Shown piece by piece: positions 36,220 to 45,096 of a stretch of DNA of 54,678 nt. The notes under the pieces were generated by a model. It had not been told where the DNA came from and did not search any database. It saw nothing but the letters and a program-made list of their open reading frames with translations. The stretch is from NCBI GenBank assembly GCA_002698945.1, contig NZZV01000024.1:1-54678 (forward strand), read 5' to 3'. Source of the DNA: Acidimicrobiaceae bacterium. Lineage in GTDB: Bacteria; Actinomycetota; Acidimicrobiia; Acidimicrobiales; Ilumatobacteraceae. The position numbers and the translations under genes are program-made. How positions within the stretch are numbered: the first letter of the stretch is position 1; each line of letters starts with the position of its first letter.

Positions 36220-36838
36220 TGGGGCCACCCCCGACCACGATCGGCTCGGGCGTCGGCTGGTCGTCGGTCGACCGCTTGCCGGACTGCTTGAGCGCCTTCT
36301 TCCGGGCGTCGTTCGCCGCGGCGCGAGTGTTCGAGGCCTGCAGCGAGGAGTACTCCTCGTGGCGCCACTTTGCACCCATGTCCTCGTTGCGGATCCGCTG
36401 CTGGAGCAGCACGATCCCCTCGAGCAGGGCCTCGGGGCGGGGCGGGCACCCCGGTACGTACACGTCGACCGGCAGGATCTGGTCGACACCCTTCGTGACC
36501 GAGTAGCTGTCCCAGTAGGGGCCGCCGCAGTTGGCGCACGAACCCATCGAGATCACGTACTTCGGCTCGGGCATCTGTTCGTACAGGCGTCGCACCGCCG
36601 GTGCCATCTTGTCGGTGACGGTGCCCGAGACGACGACGAAGTCGGCCTGTCGCGGGCTGGCGGGCAGCGGGATCACGCCGAGGCGCATCACGTCGTAGCG
36701 GGGCGATGCGAACGCGGCACCCATCTCGATCGCGCAGCAGGCGAGCCCCCACTGATAGACCCACATCGAGTACGAGCGTCCGATGTTGAACAGCTTCGTG
36801 AGTGGGGCGGGCATGCGCCCGCGGTCGACTAGACCCAT
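36212..36838 (-). CDS. nuoB: complex I subunit NuoB (operon 1)
   Basis: 208 residues. NuoB carries cluster N2, the last iron-sulfur centre before quinone. The paired cysteines in [10 protein letters not shown] and those in [10 protein letters not shown] and [15 protein letters not shown] are all present. The C-terminus extends about 40 charged residues beyond the core. The ATG at 36838 lies inside the 3' end of nuoA (10-nt overlap), implying coupling. Confidence 0.96.
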   Translation of the reverse strand: MGLVDRGRMPAPLTKLFNIGRSYSMWVYQWGLACCAIEMGAAFASPRYDVMRLGVIPLPASPRQADFVVVSGTVTDKMAPAVRRLYEQMPEPKYVISMGSCANCGGPYWDSYSVTKGVDQILPVDVYVPGCPPRPEALLEGIVLLQQRIRNEDMGAKWRHEEYSSLQASNTRAAANDARKKALKQSGKRSTDDQPTPEPIVVGGGPIE

Positions 36839-37194
36839 CGGAGGAGTCCTCGTTTCCAGGCGTAGACGAGGCCGTCGAGCAGGAGCACGATGAAAATCAG
36901 CATCGTGACCAGGCCGAACCAGCCGTACCGCTCCATCGCCGTCGCCCACGGGAAGATGAACACGGCCTCGACGTCGAAGATGACGAAAAGGAGCGCGAAG
37001 ACGTAGTACCGGACTTGGCTCTGCGACCACCCCATGCCGACCGGATCGACGCCGGACTCGTATGCGATCAGCTTCTCGGCGTTGGGACGCGACGGCCGAA
37101 CCGCCGCGGCAATGCCGAGCAGCAGACCGGCCAGAACCAGCGCGGCGAGGCCGAACCAGACGACGGTGAGGTAATCGCGCAGAAACAGCGACAT
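36829..37194 (-). CDS. nuoA: complex I subunit NuoA (operon 1)
   Basis: 121 residues, three transmembrane helices. [20 protein letters not shown] is the conserved loop contacting the quinone site, and [17 protein letters not shown] is the acidic second helix. It is the first gene of an 11-gene operon (nuoABCDHIJKLMN, 37194 to 26384). TAGCCT lies 9 nt upstream of the ATG, and the operon is divergent from an MFS transporter gene. Confidence 0.96.
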   Translation of the reverse strand: MSLFLRDYLTVVWFGLAALVLAGLLLGIAAAVRPSRPNAEKLIAYESGVDPVGMGWSQSQVRYYVFALLFVIFDVEAVFIFPWATAMERYGWFGLVTMLIFIVLLLDGLVYAWKRGLLRWV

Positions 37195-37203
37195 CGGGCA
37201 GCG

Positions 37204-37209
37204 AGGCTA
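37204..37209 (-). promoter_or_regulatory. -10 box of complex I operon 1
   Basis: TAGCCT on the minus strand, 9 nt before the nuoA ATG. TTGGGA (37229-37234) could be a -35 at a 19-bp spacing. Confidence 0.45.
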
Positions 37210-37320
37210 CCAGGGGTCGTGAATCGATTCCCAAACCCCCGTCGGGTGAAATCGCCCGCTTTCCACGGGTCGCGCGAGTCGTGGCGCCGAACGCACCGGT
37301 GGCTCGCGAGCGGGGCGGGC

Positions 37321-37326
37321 TAGCGT
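37321..37326 (+). promoter_or_regulatory. -10 box, leaderless promoter of the MFS gene
   Basis: TAGCGT lies exactly 7 nt before the ATG at 37334. Confidence 0.5.
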
Positions 37327-37333
37327 CGTCACG

Positions 37334-38566
37334 ATGCGCGACACGATGTCTGCGACGGGGATCTCGACGCGACCGGTTCTCCCCCTCGTATTCGTCGCCA
37401 CGTTGACGAGCATCATGGGCAACTCGCTGTTGGCGCCGCTGATCCCCGACATCCTGGACACCTTCGATCGTTCGGATGGTTCGGCCGGACTCCTCGTCGC
37501 CGCCGCATCGCTGCCGGGCATCGTGATGGCGCCGGTGATCGGCCTGCTCGCCGACCGGTTCGGGCGTCGCCCGGTCCTCGCTCCCTGTCTGTTCGTCTTC
37601 GGTGTCGCCGGCATCTTCGTGGCGACCGCTCCGTCGTTCGAGGTGATGCTCGTCGCCCGGTTCTGCCTGGGCGTGGGCGCGGCCGGGCTCGTCAATCTCG
37701 CCGTGGTGCTGATCACCGACCATTTCGACGGCGACGCACGCACCCACTGGATCGGAGCGAATTCGGGCGTCCTGACGGTCGCCCTGGCGACGTTGCCCGT
37801 CGTCTCGGGCGCGATCGCGGCGGTGGCCGGATGGCGGTGGGCGCTCGCTCCCCTCTCGCTCGGTGTCGTGTCGGCCGCGTACGCGTGGCGCATCCTGCCA
37901 CCCGGCCGACCCGAGCGGCAGGTGTCGTTCCGCGAACAGCTGGCCGGCGCCCGTCAAGCGTTCACCGATCCTGCGATCCGGACCAGCGTCGTCGCCGCCG
38001 GCGTCGGCTTTGCCGTGATCTTCGGTGTCTTCCTGGCGGCGCTGCCCACCCACCTCGACGACGAGTTCGGACTGAGCGCCTGGGGGCGCGGGATCGTGTT
38101 CGGCCTCCCCGCGGTGACCGCGTCGCTCGCGGCGTTCAATCTCGGCCGTCTCCGACGCCGGGTCGGCGTCGACACCGTCCTGATCGTCGCCGCCGTCGCC
38201 TGGACCTCGTCGTTCGTGCTGATGGGTCTGGCCGGGTCGCTCGTCGTGCTCGCCATCGGCGCGCTCGTCTACGGCATCGCCGAAGGCGCGCTCATCCCGA
38301 CGCTGCAAGACGGGGCGATGTCGCGCGCTCCGTCCGACCAGCGCGCCGCGGTGATGGCCGGCTGGACGGCGATGGCCCGCGCCGGCCAGACGACGGGCCC
38401 GCTGGTGGCCGGGCTGCTGCTCGCCGGCCCCGGATCGAGCGCCGCGTTGCTGTCCGGTGCGGTGGGTGCCGGGCTGCTCGTCGTGCTCTTCGCGCTGCGC
38501 CCCGTGGGTCGTGGCGTCGACGCCGCTCGCGAACCGGATGCGGGCGGCGAAAACACGGCCCACTGA
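37334..38566 (+). CDS. MFS transporter (drug/metabolite:H+ antiporter type)
   Basis: 410 residues with about 12 membrane helices. The motif between helices 2 and 3 reads [16 protein letters not shown], and [14 protein letters not shown] is the helix 4 motif. The six-plus-six organisation resembles DHA1-type drug efflux carriers. The substrate cannot be read from the sequence. The first ATG is chosen because of the leaderless -10. The gene is divergent from nuoA and ends 38 nt before the desaturase start, with a TetR-like palindrome in between, so the two genes are probably transcribed separately. Confidence 0.9.
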   Translation: MRDTMSATGISTRPVLPLVFVATLTSIMGNSLLAPLIPDILDTFDRSDGSAGLLVAAASLPGIVMAPVIGLLADRFGRRPVLAPCLFVFGVAGIFVATAPSFEVMLVARFCLGVGAAGLVNLAVVLITDHFDGDARTHWIGANSGVLTVALATLPVVSGAIAAVAGWRWALAPLSLGVVSAAYAWRILPPGRPERQVSFREQLAGARQAFTDPAIRTSVVAAGVGFAVIFGVFLAALPTHLDDEFGLSAWGRGIVFGLPAVTASLAAFNLGRLRRRVGVDTVLIVAAVAWTSSFVLMGLAGSLVVLAIGALVYGIAEGALIPTLQDGAMSRAPSDQRAAVMAGWTAMARAGQTTGPLVAGLLLAGPGSSAALLSGAVGAGLLVVLFALRPVGRGVDAAREPDAGGENTAH

Positions 38567-38571
38567 TGCTA

Positions 38572-38587
38572 CCTACCGGTCGGTAGG
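38572..38587. promoter_or_regulatory. candidate TetR-family operator upstream of the desaturase
   Basis: CCTACCG-GT-CGGTAGG is a perfect 16-bp palindrome ending 4 bp before the -10 (TAGTGT). It occupies the -10/-35 spacer, a classic repressor position. Its form (TACCGGTCGGTA core) is typical of TetR/FadR-type operators that control fatty-acid genes in actinobacteria. No regulator gene is adjacent. Confidence 0.6.
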
Positions 38588-38591
38588 GCGG

Positions 38592-38597
38592 TAGTGT
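38592..38597 (+). promoter_or_regulatory. -10 box, leaderless promoter of the desaturase
   Basis: TAGTGT lies 7 nt before the GTG at 38605. It supports that start over the in-frame GTG at 38596, which lies within the -10 region. Confidence 0.5.
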
Positions 38598-38604
38598 GTA
38601 CCTC

Positions 38605-39555
38605 GTGCGCCCCGACCAAGCAGTCCTCGACGACCTCGACGCCACCGTCGAGCAGTTGCTCGAACGTCACCTGACGACCACCAAGGAGTGGTTCCCGCAC
38701 GAACACGTGCCGTACGGCCGTGGCCGCGACCCGATCCCCGGCGAGGAGTGGTCGCCCGACGACGCCGACCTGGCCGGTGCCGAGATCGACGACGCCGTGC
38801 GCTCGTCGCTGCTCGTCAACCTGCTGACCGAGGACAACCTGCCGTACTACTTCCGCACGGTCGAGAAGGTGCTCGGCGCCGACAAAGCGTGGGGTGAGTG
38901 GGTCCGACGCTGGACCGCCGAGGAGGGTCGCCACTCGATGGCGATCTACGGGTATCTCATGGTCACCCGGGCGATCGACCCGCACCACCTCGAACGCTGC
39001 CGGATGGCGCAGGTGTCGGGCGGCATCACCCCGAACCCACCCACCGTCCAGAACGCGTTCGTCTACCTCTCCCTCCAGGAGCTGGCCACCCGGATCGCCC
39101 ATCGGTCGACCGGCCAGATGATCGGCGACCCCGCCGGCTACGACGTCATGATGCGCGTCGCGTCCGACGAGAACCTGCACCAGCTCTTCTACCGAGATCT
39201 CGCCAAGGCGGCGATCGACGTCGACCCGAGCGGCATGGTGATGGCGATGGAGGAAGAAGTCACCGGGTTCGCGATGCCGGGCACGGGCATCCCCGGCTTC
39301 GCCGAACACGCCAAGCGGATCGCCGCGGCGGGCATCTACGACCTGGCCATCCACCACGAGCAGATCCTCGTCCCGATGGTGATGCGCACCTGGGAGCTCG
39401 AGTCGATCGAGGGCCTCGACGCCGACGCCGAACAGGCTCGCGAGCGCATCGTGAAGTACCTCACGAAGAGCGAGCGGGTGGCCAAGCGACTGGCCGAACG
39501 CAAAGCGAAGGCCAAGGCCTCCGCCGGCGCCGACGGGGAACTCACCACCGTCTGA
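38605..39555 (+). CDS. acyl-ACP desaturase (ferritin-like diiron, DesA family)
   Basis: 316 residues. The diiron ligands of soluble acyl-ACP desaturases are present: LTEDNLPYYF near residue 74, EEGRH near 105, QELATRIAHRSTG in the third helix and SDENLH near 188. These enzymes introduce a cis double bond into an acyl chain bound to acyl carrier protein, using O2 and reduced ferredoxin; actinobacterial DesA1/DesA2 serve membrane or mycolate-type lipid synthesis. The C-terminus is Lys/Ala-rich. Regulation by a TetR-family repressor is suggested by the palindrome at the promoter. It converges on the oxygenase gene. Confidence 0.9.
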   Translation: MRPDQAVLDDLDATVEQLLERHLTTTKEWFPHEHVPYGRGRDPIPGEEWSPDDADLAGAEIDDAVRSSLLVNLLTEDNLPYYFRTVEKVLGADKAWGEWVRRWTAEEGRHSMAIYGYLMVTRAIDPHHLERCRMAQVSGGITPNPPTVQNAFVYLSLQELATRIAHRSTGQMIGDPAGYDVMMRVASDENLHQLFYRDLAKAAIDVDPSGMVMAMEEEVTGFAMPGTGIPGFAEHAKRIAAAGIYDLAIHHEQILVPMVMRTWELESIEGLDADAEQARERIVKYLTKSERVAKRLAERKAKAKASAGADGELTTV

Positions 39556-39608
39556 GCGTCGCCGACGACGCGATCGGCAGCGTGTGGCGACCGGTGACCG
39601 GCCCGTCG

Positions 39609-40448
39609 TCAGCCGTCACCGCGGAGTTCGGCGATGCGCTGCATCAGGAACTCGTAGGCGGTGCGACCCTCGGAGAGCACGACGTCGTCGGCCGGATGCA
39701 GGAACAGCGGCAGCGACATGCGCGAGACGCGCGCCGCCTCCCCCATCGGGTTCACGACCCGGTGCTTGGTCGCCGGGTAGTAGCCCTCGGTCGCGAGGTC
39801 GAGCATCTCGCCACCGTTGACCGCGAGCGAACCGGGGTCGGTCGGCACCGGGAACCACTCCCCATCGGCACCGAGCAACTCCAACCCTGGTTGGTCGGAC
39901 GCCGGCAGCACGGTGAGCAGATTGATGTCCTCGTGCGCCGCCGCGCGAACGGCACCGTCGGGTACCTCGGGCGGCAACGGCGGATACCGCAGCACGCGCA
40001 ACAGGGTGCGGGTGCTGCCCTCCATCATCTGTGACAGCGGCATCGACAGTCGGCCGGCGATGTCGGGCGGCAGTTGGTCCTCGACCCAGTCGAGGAGCGT
40101 GAGCGCCACGTCGATCGCCTGGTCGCGGTACCGCATCGCGGCGTCGGTCACCTGCGTCGGATAGATCGACCACGGGTAGACGTGGAAGAACTCCTTCAGG
40201 TCGCGCACCGCGAAGCCCTTGGCGGTCTCGCTGACGTCGGGCGGGAAGTAGCCGGTCAGCGAATCGGACGTGGTGTAGTCGGCGACGTCAGGGTCGTCGA
40301 ACAGCGCCGACCACTCGCGGTAGACCTCCTCCACGAGTGACCAGTCGAGCGGATGGTTGGTGATGACGCCGAACCCGGTCTCCCGGAGGCTCGTGGCGAA
40401 CTCCTCCGGAGCGGTGGGCGACGTGTAATCGACGACAGCGACGTCCAT
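39609..40448 (-). CDS. 2-oxoglutarate/Fe(II)-type oxygenase, isopenicillin N synthase family
   Basis: 279 residues with the jelly-roll Fe(II) site. HxD lies in AHEDINLLTVL near residue 171, the distal His in ATKHRVVNP near 227, and the 2-oxoglutarate-binding Arg-x-Ser in ARVSRMSLPLFLHP, although here it reads RMS. The N-terminal DIOX_N-type segment (GFGVITNHPLDWSLVEEVY) is present. Family reactions range from hydroxylation to ring formation, and the substrate is unknown. The ATG at 40448 follows GGGGA and a TAGCCT box. It is divergent from a lipoprotein gene; neighbours give no pathway. Confidence 0.88.
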   Translation of the reverse strand: MDVAVVDYTSPTAPEEFATSLRETGFGVITNHPLDWSLVEEVYREWSALFDDPDVADYTTSDSLTGYFPPDVSETAKGFAVRDLKEFFHVYPWSIYPTQVTDAAMRYRDQAIDVALTLLDWVEDQLPPDIAGRLSMPLSQMMEGSTRTLLRVLRYPPLPPEVPDGAVRAAAHEDINLLTVLPASDQPGLELLGADGEWFPVPTDPGSLAVNGGEMLDLATEGYYPATKHRVVNPMGEAARVSRMSLPLFLHPADDVVLSEGRTAYEFLMQRIAELRGDG

Positions 40449-40453
40449 TCCCC

Positions 40454-40459
40454 CAGGCT
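40454..40459 (-). promoter_or_regulatory. -10 box of the oxygenase gene
   Basis: TAGCCT on the minus strand, 5 nt before the ATG at 40448. The same hexamer occurs before nuoA. Confidence 0.4.
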
Positions 40460-40507
40460 ACGGGCCGACAACGTGAGAGCCGACGTCCCCGACGCCCCGA
40501 CCGGTGC

Positions 40508-40513
40508 GAGACT
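40508..40513 (+). promoter_or_regulatory. -10-like box of the lipoprotein gene
   Basis: GAGACT lies 6 nt before the GTG at 40520. The first base departs from TANNNT. Confidence 0.3.
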
Positions 40514-40519
40514 GCGCGG

Positions 40520-41137
40520 GTGTCTCAGCGCCGCCTCATCCCGTCAGCCGCCCTGGCCGCCGCGCTGGCACTGAGTGCCTGCGGCAGCGACGACGCGGAC
40601 GCGCCGACGGCGGGGGGCGCCGCGCAGATCACTCCCGCGACCAGTTCGACGGTCATCTCCCCGCCCGAACCGACCACCGGAGGCACGACCATGACGACCC
40701 ATCGGCCCGACGGCACCGACCCCGCCGCCGACGACGACGACGTTGACGATGACGACGTTGATGATGCCGACGCATCTCGGCCGTCGATCACGCTCGAGCT
40801 GAACCCGAAGATCACGTCGCCGGGCGCCTCGCCATCGTTGCCGGGCGACGGCCGGGAGGTCCCCGTGCCGGCCGAACCGGCAGGTGACGACGTCGGCCGG
40901 GCGATCGCCCACGTTCGGCTCCTGGTCGACGACCCCCGGGCCGACGTGGAGCTGGTGGTCGCCGAGGAGGTGACGTGGCGGGACGGCGCGATCGGGTGCC
41001 CGGAGCCCGGCATGGTGTACACCCAAGCATTGGTCGACGGCAGTCGCGTCGTCGTCCGCCACGAGGGCGTCGACTACGCCTACCACCGAGGTGGCAGCCG
41101 CGACCTGTTCTGGTGTCCGACTGCGATCATGCCCTGA
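40520..41137 (+). CDS. predicted lipoprotein with acidic linker
   Basis: 205 residues. The signal peptide ends in the lipobox LALSAC (Cys 21). A linker rich in Thr/Pro and then Asp (DDDDVDDDDVDDADA) precedes a domain of about 110 residues with two cysteines (IGCPEPGMVYTQALVDG and LFWCPTAIMP). The IGCPEPGMxYTQ...G segment with a downstream YHxGG recalls a small secreted domain seen in other actinobacterial lipoproteins, but no function is known to me. The GTG start places a basic n-region (SQRR) before the hydrophobic core. A strong hairpin separates it from the convergent protease gene. Confidence 0.82.
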   Translation: MSQRRLIPSAALAAALALSACGSDDADAPTAGGAAQITPATSSTVISPPEPTTGGTTMTTHRPDGTDPAADDDDVDDDDVDDADASRPSITLELNPKITSPGASPSLPGDGREVPVPAEPAGDDVGRAIAHVRLLVDDPRADVELVVAEEVTWRDGAIGCPEPGMVYTQALVDGSRVVVRHEGVDYAYHRGGSRDLFWCPTAIMP

Positions 41138-41159
41138 TCGGCACCACCGAAAACGGCGA

Positions 41160-41188
41160 GTGGGGAGCGCCGCGACGGCGCTCCCCAC
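41160..41188. terminator. bidirectional hairpin terminator
   Basis: GTGGGGAGCGCC and GGCGCTCCCCAC form a perfect 12-bp stem with a 5-nt loop, lying between the convergent lipoprotein (stop 41137) and protease (stop 41219) genes. AAAA on the left and TT on the right suit both directions. Confidence 0.85.
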
Positions 41189-41218
41189 TTCGATCGATCG
41201 TCGGAAGGTCTGGGCGCG

Positions 41219-44200
41219 TTAGCCGCCGACCTCGACGATGGTGAAGTCGGTTCGCTCGTCCACCGGTCCGTGCGAGACGACCCCGAGGTAGTCATCACCG
41301 GCCAGGTCGGTCGGCCAGCTCGCGTCGACCGTCGCCGTGCCACCCAGCACTGCGGTGTCGGTCGAGCTGACCTCCAGGTTGCCGTCGGTGGCGAGCGGGA
41401 CGTCGGCGACGTACACCGGGACGTCGATCGGCCCCCCGCCGGGCACCAACCAGCCGTGCACGGCGATCAGGTACGCGTTGTCGGCCGGCAGCAAGAGGTC
41501 GACGAGCTCGTCGGTGCCTCCGTTCGTCGACGACGCGATCTCGGCGATCGTGTTGCCACCCACGAACTCGTACACGAACACGTCGATGTCGGCGTCCGGC
41601 GACGCCTCGATGGGCGGCACGGTGATGCGCACCAGCGCTGAGCCGTCGGTCTCGATGATGCGATAGTCACCCCACGGCGCGAAGAGGTCGTTGAACTCCC
41701 ACGTCTGGTCGGGGTCCTGGGCGACACTCAGCGGGGTGTCAGGATCGAGCGGCAGTGCCTCGGACAAGCCGTGGCCGAGCGCTTGGTACGCGCCGTTGTA
41801 GCCGAACTGGACGTCGAACGACACACCACCGTCGGCGATCGGAACCGGCCCGATCTCGAGTGGAGCGGCAACGGCGACGGCACGCACCGCGATCGGGACT
41901 CGGGCGGAGTGCTGTTTGCCCTTCCCCTTCGACGTCTCGGTCAGGGTCATCGACCCGAACGCCCACTGCTTGGGCTGCGGGTCGACGGCGGTGACGGTGA
42001 TCTCGAACGTCGCGGTCCGGCCGACGGGCACGGTCACCTTGGACGGAGAGATCGAGACCTCGAAGCCGTCCGGCGCCTCGAACGAGGCCGTCAAGTTGAG
42101 CGCCCGTCCGGCGACGTTGGTCATGGTCCGGGTCACGGTCTGCGTGCCGGCGAGCTCGCCGATGGCGATCGACGCCTGGTTGTAGTCGCTCGCGTCGGTC
42201 GGGTAACCGGCGCCGACGATCGAGTCGCACGTCGCCCGGGTGAAGAGTTCGAAGCCCTCACCGCAGGTGTAGGCCACCGCACCGTAGATGTCGTTGTCGA
42301 ACACGATGCCGGGGTTGAAGATCGAGCCCTCGGCGGCGACCGGACCGGCCGGATCGACGTGACCGGCACCCATGTCGAACGGGTCGGCCGGAGTCGAGCC
42401 GTCCTCCTTCAGCACGTCCTGACGGGCCGTGGTCATCAGCGCCGACTTCACCGCTGCCGGCGACCAGTCGGGATGCGCCTGGTCGATCAGCGCCATCAGA
42501 CCGGCGACGTGCGGCGACGACATCGAGGTACCGGAGATCGCCTGGAAGTACTGGCCCGGGCGACCGAGCGTCGGCGTCGGGGTGTTGCCGGCCAGGATGT
42601 CGACGCCGGGTGCGGTGACATCGGGCTTGAGGATGTCGGCGCTCAGCAGGTTCTCGCCACGAGACGAGAAGTCGGCCATCACCGAACCCGGCCGTTCGAC
42701 CTGCTCCCAACCGTTGATCTGCGCCACGGGTGCCTCGGTGGCCGCCAGGTAGTTCTTCACGACGGCGCCGTCATCCGCGGTGATGTGGATCGCGGCGAGG
42801 TAGTGCGGGTCGGCGGTGAGCGTCTCCGTGGGCGAAGCGTTGTACAGGATCATGCCGGCGGCGTTCACCTGCGCTGCCGCGAGCGACTTTTCGACTCGTG
42901 CGTTCTGCCCGCGACGGCACAGGACGATCTGACCCGTCAGGTCGGTGCCCGCCGCCCAAGCGCCGGGAAGGCACAACTCGTTGCCCAGGTCGACCGCGTC
43001 GACCAGTGGGACCATGTCGGTCGACTCGGTGATCGATGCGCCCTCGAGGACCGTCCCGTCGCCGAGCGTCATGGTGCCGCGGTAGGTCCGGGTGTGCGTC
43101 GACGCGCCGACGGTGGTGAGCCACGGAACCGAGGACGGCGAGCCGAGCGTCGCGGCGCCCGGTCCGGAGTTACCGGCCGAGGTGGCGACGTGGACGCCCG
43201 CACCGGCTGCGAAGAGGAACGCGATGTCGTCGGGCCCGATCGCCGGGGACGACGAGCCGATCGAGTAGTTGATGACGTCGACACCGTCGGCGACGGCGAG
43301 GTCGATCGCCAGTGCCAGATCGGAGCCGTAGCCGCCGTCGATGCCTAGTGCCTTGTAGGCGACGACGTGCGCACGCGGCGCGATGCCGGTGACGAGCCCG
43401 AAGTCGTTGCCGAAGATCTCGGCTTGCACGTCGGCGTTGCCGGCAGCGGTCGTGGCGGTGTGGGTGCCGTGACCGTCCTCGTCGCGTGCCGAGGCGTACT
43501 CGACCTGGGTCAGGCCCGGGGAGTCGAGATATGCCGGCATCACGTGACGAGCACCGATGAGCTTGTTGTTGCACGTGAACGGAGCGTCCTCGAGCCCCGC
43601 GGCCAGCGCGTGCTCGGTGTCACCGAAGTCGCAACCGTCGTAGACGACGCCGTCGAGGTCGACCGGGTCGATCGAGACCGGCGGGGCGGCGTACGTGCCG
43701 TCGTCGGCGAGGCTCGGATGTTCGGGCCAGATGCCGGAGTCGATGACGCCGATGACGACCCCCTCACCGTCGAGGCCGCTGGCGTACGCGCCGCCGGCGT
43801 CGTTCAGTCCCAGGAACTCCTGCGACACGTCCGTATCGGGCTGGTAGAGCAGGTCGGGCAGCACCGTGCGGACGCCCGGTTCGGCGGCGATCCGCTCGAT
43901 CTCGGCCGGGGACGCCTGGACGGCGAATCCGTTCAGGGCGTTCACGTACGACGCCGTCTTGTCCACCTGTACGCCGGCGTGTGCGATCAGTTCGTCGTGG
44001 CCGCGTGCGATGTCCCGGCCCTTGCGTTTCGCGTTGTCCGACCGCAGTTGGTCCTGGCTGAACTCGACCAACAGCGGATCGTCGTTCACGACCACGATGT
44101 ACCTGCCCGTCGGGCTCGCCTCGACCGCCGGGAGCAACTGCCCCTCACCGACCGGGGTGTCCGCTTGGACCCCGCTCGGCGTCATCACCGATCCGGCGAC

Positions 44201-44257
44201 CGCCGCCGACACTGCGAGCGTGGCGGCGACTGCCGTCCGCCTCCGTCCCTGTCTCAT
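41219..44257 (-). CDS. secreted subtilisin-like serine protease (S8) with PA insert
   Basis: 1,012 residues. A Sec signal peptide is followed by an I9-type propeptide (GRYIVVVNDD to about residue 130). The catalytic triad is complete: Asp in GVIDSGIWPEHPSL (about 172), His in DEDGHGTHTAT (about 262) and Ser in SGTSMSSPHVAG (about 576). A protease-associated domain (about 415-510, including GQIVLCRRGQNARVEKSL) lies between His and Ser, as in plant-type subtilases. Beta-sandwich domains fill the C-terminal 300 residues, and there is no membrane anchor. It should be an extracellular protease supplying peptides. GGAGG lies 9 nt before the ATG, so the mRNA has a leader. It is downstream of a two-component pair. 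Confidence 0.95.
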   Translation of the reverse strand: MRQGRRRTAVAATLAVSAAVAGSVMTPSGVQADTPVGEGQLLPAVEASPTGRYIVVVNDDPLLVEFSQDQLRSDNAKRKGRDIARGHDELIAHAGVQVDKTASYVNALNGFAVQASPAEIERIAAEPGVRTVLPDLLYQPDTDVSQEFLGLNDAGGAYASGLDGEGVVIGVIDSGIWPEHPSLADDGTYAAPPVSIDPVDLDGVVYDGCDFGDTEHALAAGLEDAPFTCNNKLIGARHVMPAYLDSPGLTQVEYASARDEDGHGTHTATTAAGNADVQAEIFGNDFGLVTGIAPRAHVVAYKALGIDGGYGSDLALAIDLAVADGVDVINYSIGSSSPAIGPDDIAFLFAAGAGVHVATSAGNSGPGAATLGSPSSVPWLTTVGASTHTRTYRGTMTLGDGTVLEGASITESTDMVPLVDAVDLGNELCLPGAWAAGTDLTGQIVLCRRGQNARVEKSLAAAQVNAAGMILYNASPTETLTADPHYLAAIHITADDGAVVKNYLAATEAPVAQINGWEQVERPGSVMADFSSRGENLLSADILKPDVTAPGVDILAGNTPTPTLGRPGQYFQAISGTSMSSPHVAGLMALIDQAHPDWSPAAVKSALMTTARQDVLKEDGSTPADPFDMGAGHVDPAGPVAAEGSIFNPGIVFDNDIYGAVAYTCGEGFELFTRATCDSIVGAGYPTDASDYNQASIAIGELAGTQTVTRTMTNVAGRALNLTASFEAPDGFEVSISPSKVTVPVGRTATFEITVTAVDPQPKQWAFGSMTLTETSKGKGKQHSARVPIAVRAVAVAAPLEIGPVPIADGGVSFDVQFGYNGAYQALGHGLSEALPLDPDTPLSVAQDPDQTWEFNDLFAPWGDYRIIETDGSALVRITVPPIEASPDADIDVFVYEFVGGNTIAEIASSTNGGTDELVDLLLPADNAYLIAVHGWLVPGGGPIDVPVYVADVPLATDGNLEVSSTDTAVLGGTATVDASWPTDLAGDDYLGVVSHGPVDERTDFTIVEVGG

Positions 44258-44266
44258 TGCTGTCTT

Positions 44267-44271
44267 CCTCC
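44267..44271 (-). promoter_or_regulatory. ribosome-binding site of the protease gene
   Basis: GGAGG on the minus strand, 9 nt before the ATG at 44257. Confidence 0.7.
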
Positions 44272-44301
44272 CTGGGTCCCGAGCGCACCCGGAACGTCTG
44301 T

Positions 44302-44328
44302 TTCACCGCCTGCTGGAGGGTGAACTTA
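44302..44328 (-). promoter_or_regulatory. possible promoter and inverted repeat of the protease gene
   Basis: TAAGTT (44323-44328, minus strand) is a candidate -10 about 65 nt before the ATG. An inverted repeat TTCACC-N11-GGTGAA (44302-44307/44319-44324) overlaps it and the first transcribed bases. Confidence 0.35.
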
Positions 44329-44430
44329 GGCGTTCCGATCGTCGGCGCGATCTTCGGGCACGTCAGCGGAGCGCGAGATTTTCACGCTGAGACGTCAACA
44401 GACCACAAAGTAGGACACCTTCGGGTGACG

Positions 44431-45096
44431 TCAGGCGCGGAGGAAGGTCAGGACCGCCAACACGCGACGATGGGCGCCGTCCTCGATGTCGAGACCCAGT
44501 TTCATGAACACGTTCGAGATGTGCTTCTCGACGGCGCCGTGGGACACGACGAGCCGCTCGGCGATGCCGGCGTTCGACAAGCCCTCGGCCATCAGCTGCA
44601 GCACCTCTCGTTCGCGCGGGGTGAGCCGTTCGAGCTCGTTGCCCCGTCGGGAACGCCCCAGGATCTGACGCACGACCTCGGCGTCGACGGCGCTGCCGCC
44701 GGCAGCGACACGCCGCAGCGATGTGAGGAAGTCCTCGACGTCGATGACACGGTCCTTCAAGAGGTACCCGACGCCCGACACGTCGCCCTCGAGCAACTCA
44801 CCGGCGTAGCGCTCCTCGACGTACTGCGACAGCACCAGCACCGCGGTGTCCGGCGAGCGTCGCCGGATCTCGAGGGCCGCCTTCAGCCCCTCGTCGGTGT
44901 GGGTGGGCGGCATCCGCACGTCGACGAGGCAGAGGTCGGGGTCGTGCTCGGTGACGGCGTCGAGCAGGGCATCGGCGTCACCGACCGCGGCGACCACGTC
45001 GAAGCCGGAGTCGGTCAGCAGGCGGACGACCCCGTCACGGAGCAAGACGCTGTCGTCGGCGACGACCGTGCGGATCGCGGTGTGGTCGTCGTTCAT
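44431..45096 (-). CDS. NarL/FixJ-type response regulator
   Basis: 221 residues. The receiver domain has acidic residues in VVADDSVLLRDG, the phosphorylatable Asp in LVDVRMPPTHTDEG (near residue 57) and the conserved Lys in YLLKDR. The LuxR-type helix-turn-helix (LTPREREVLQLMAEGLSNAG, then SHGAVEKHISNVFMKLGL) makes it a DNA-binding activator or repressor. It overlaps the kinase gene by 4 nt (ATGA), a firm sign of partnership. The next gene downstream is the secreted protease, a possible target. Confidence 0.95.
   Translation of the reverse strand: MNDDHTAIRTVVADDSVLLRDGVVRLLTDSGFDVVAAVGDADALLDAVTEHDPDLCLVDVRMPPTHTDEGLKAALEIRRRSPDTAVLVLSQYVEERYAGELLEGDVSGVGYLLKDRVIDVEDFLTSLRRVAAGGSAVDAEVVRQILGRSRRGNELERLTPREREVLQLMAEGLSNAGIAERLVVSHGAVEKHISNVFMKLGLDIEDGAHRRVLAVLTFLRA

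Noticed and set aside
36839-38563. Long minus-strand extension upstream of nuoB, opposite the MFS gene
   Set aside because: It is only an open frame continuing upstream of the nuoB start. NuoB has its own ATG at 36838, and the plus strand encodes a clear MFS transporter.
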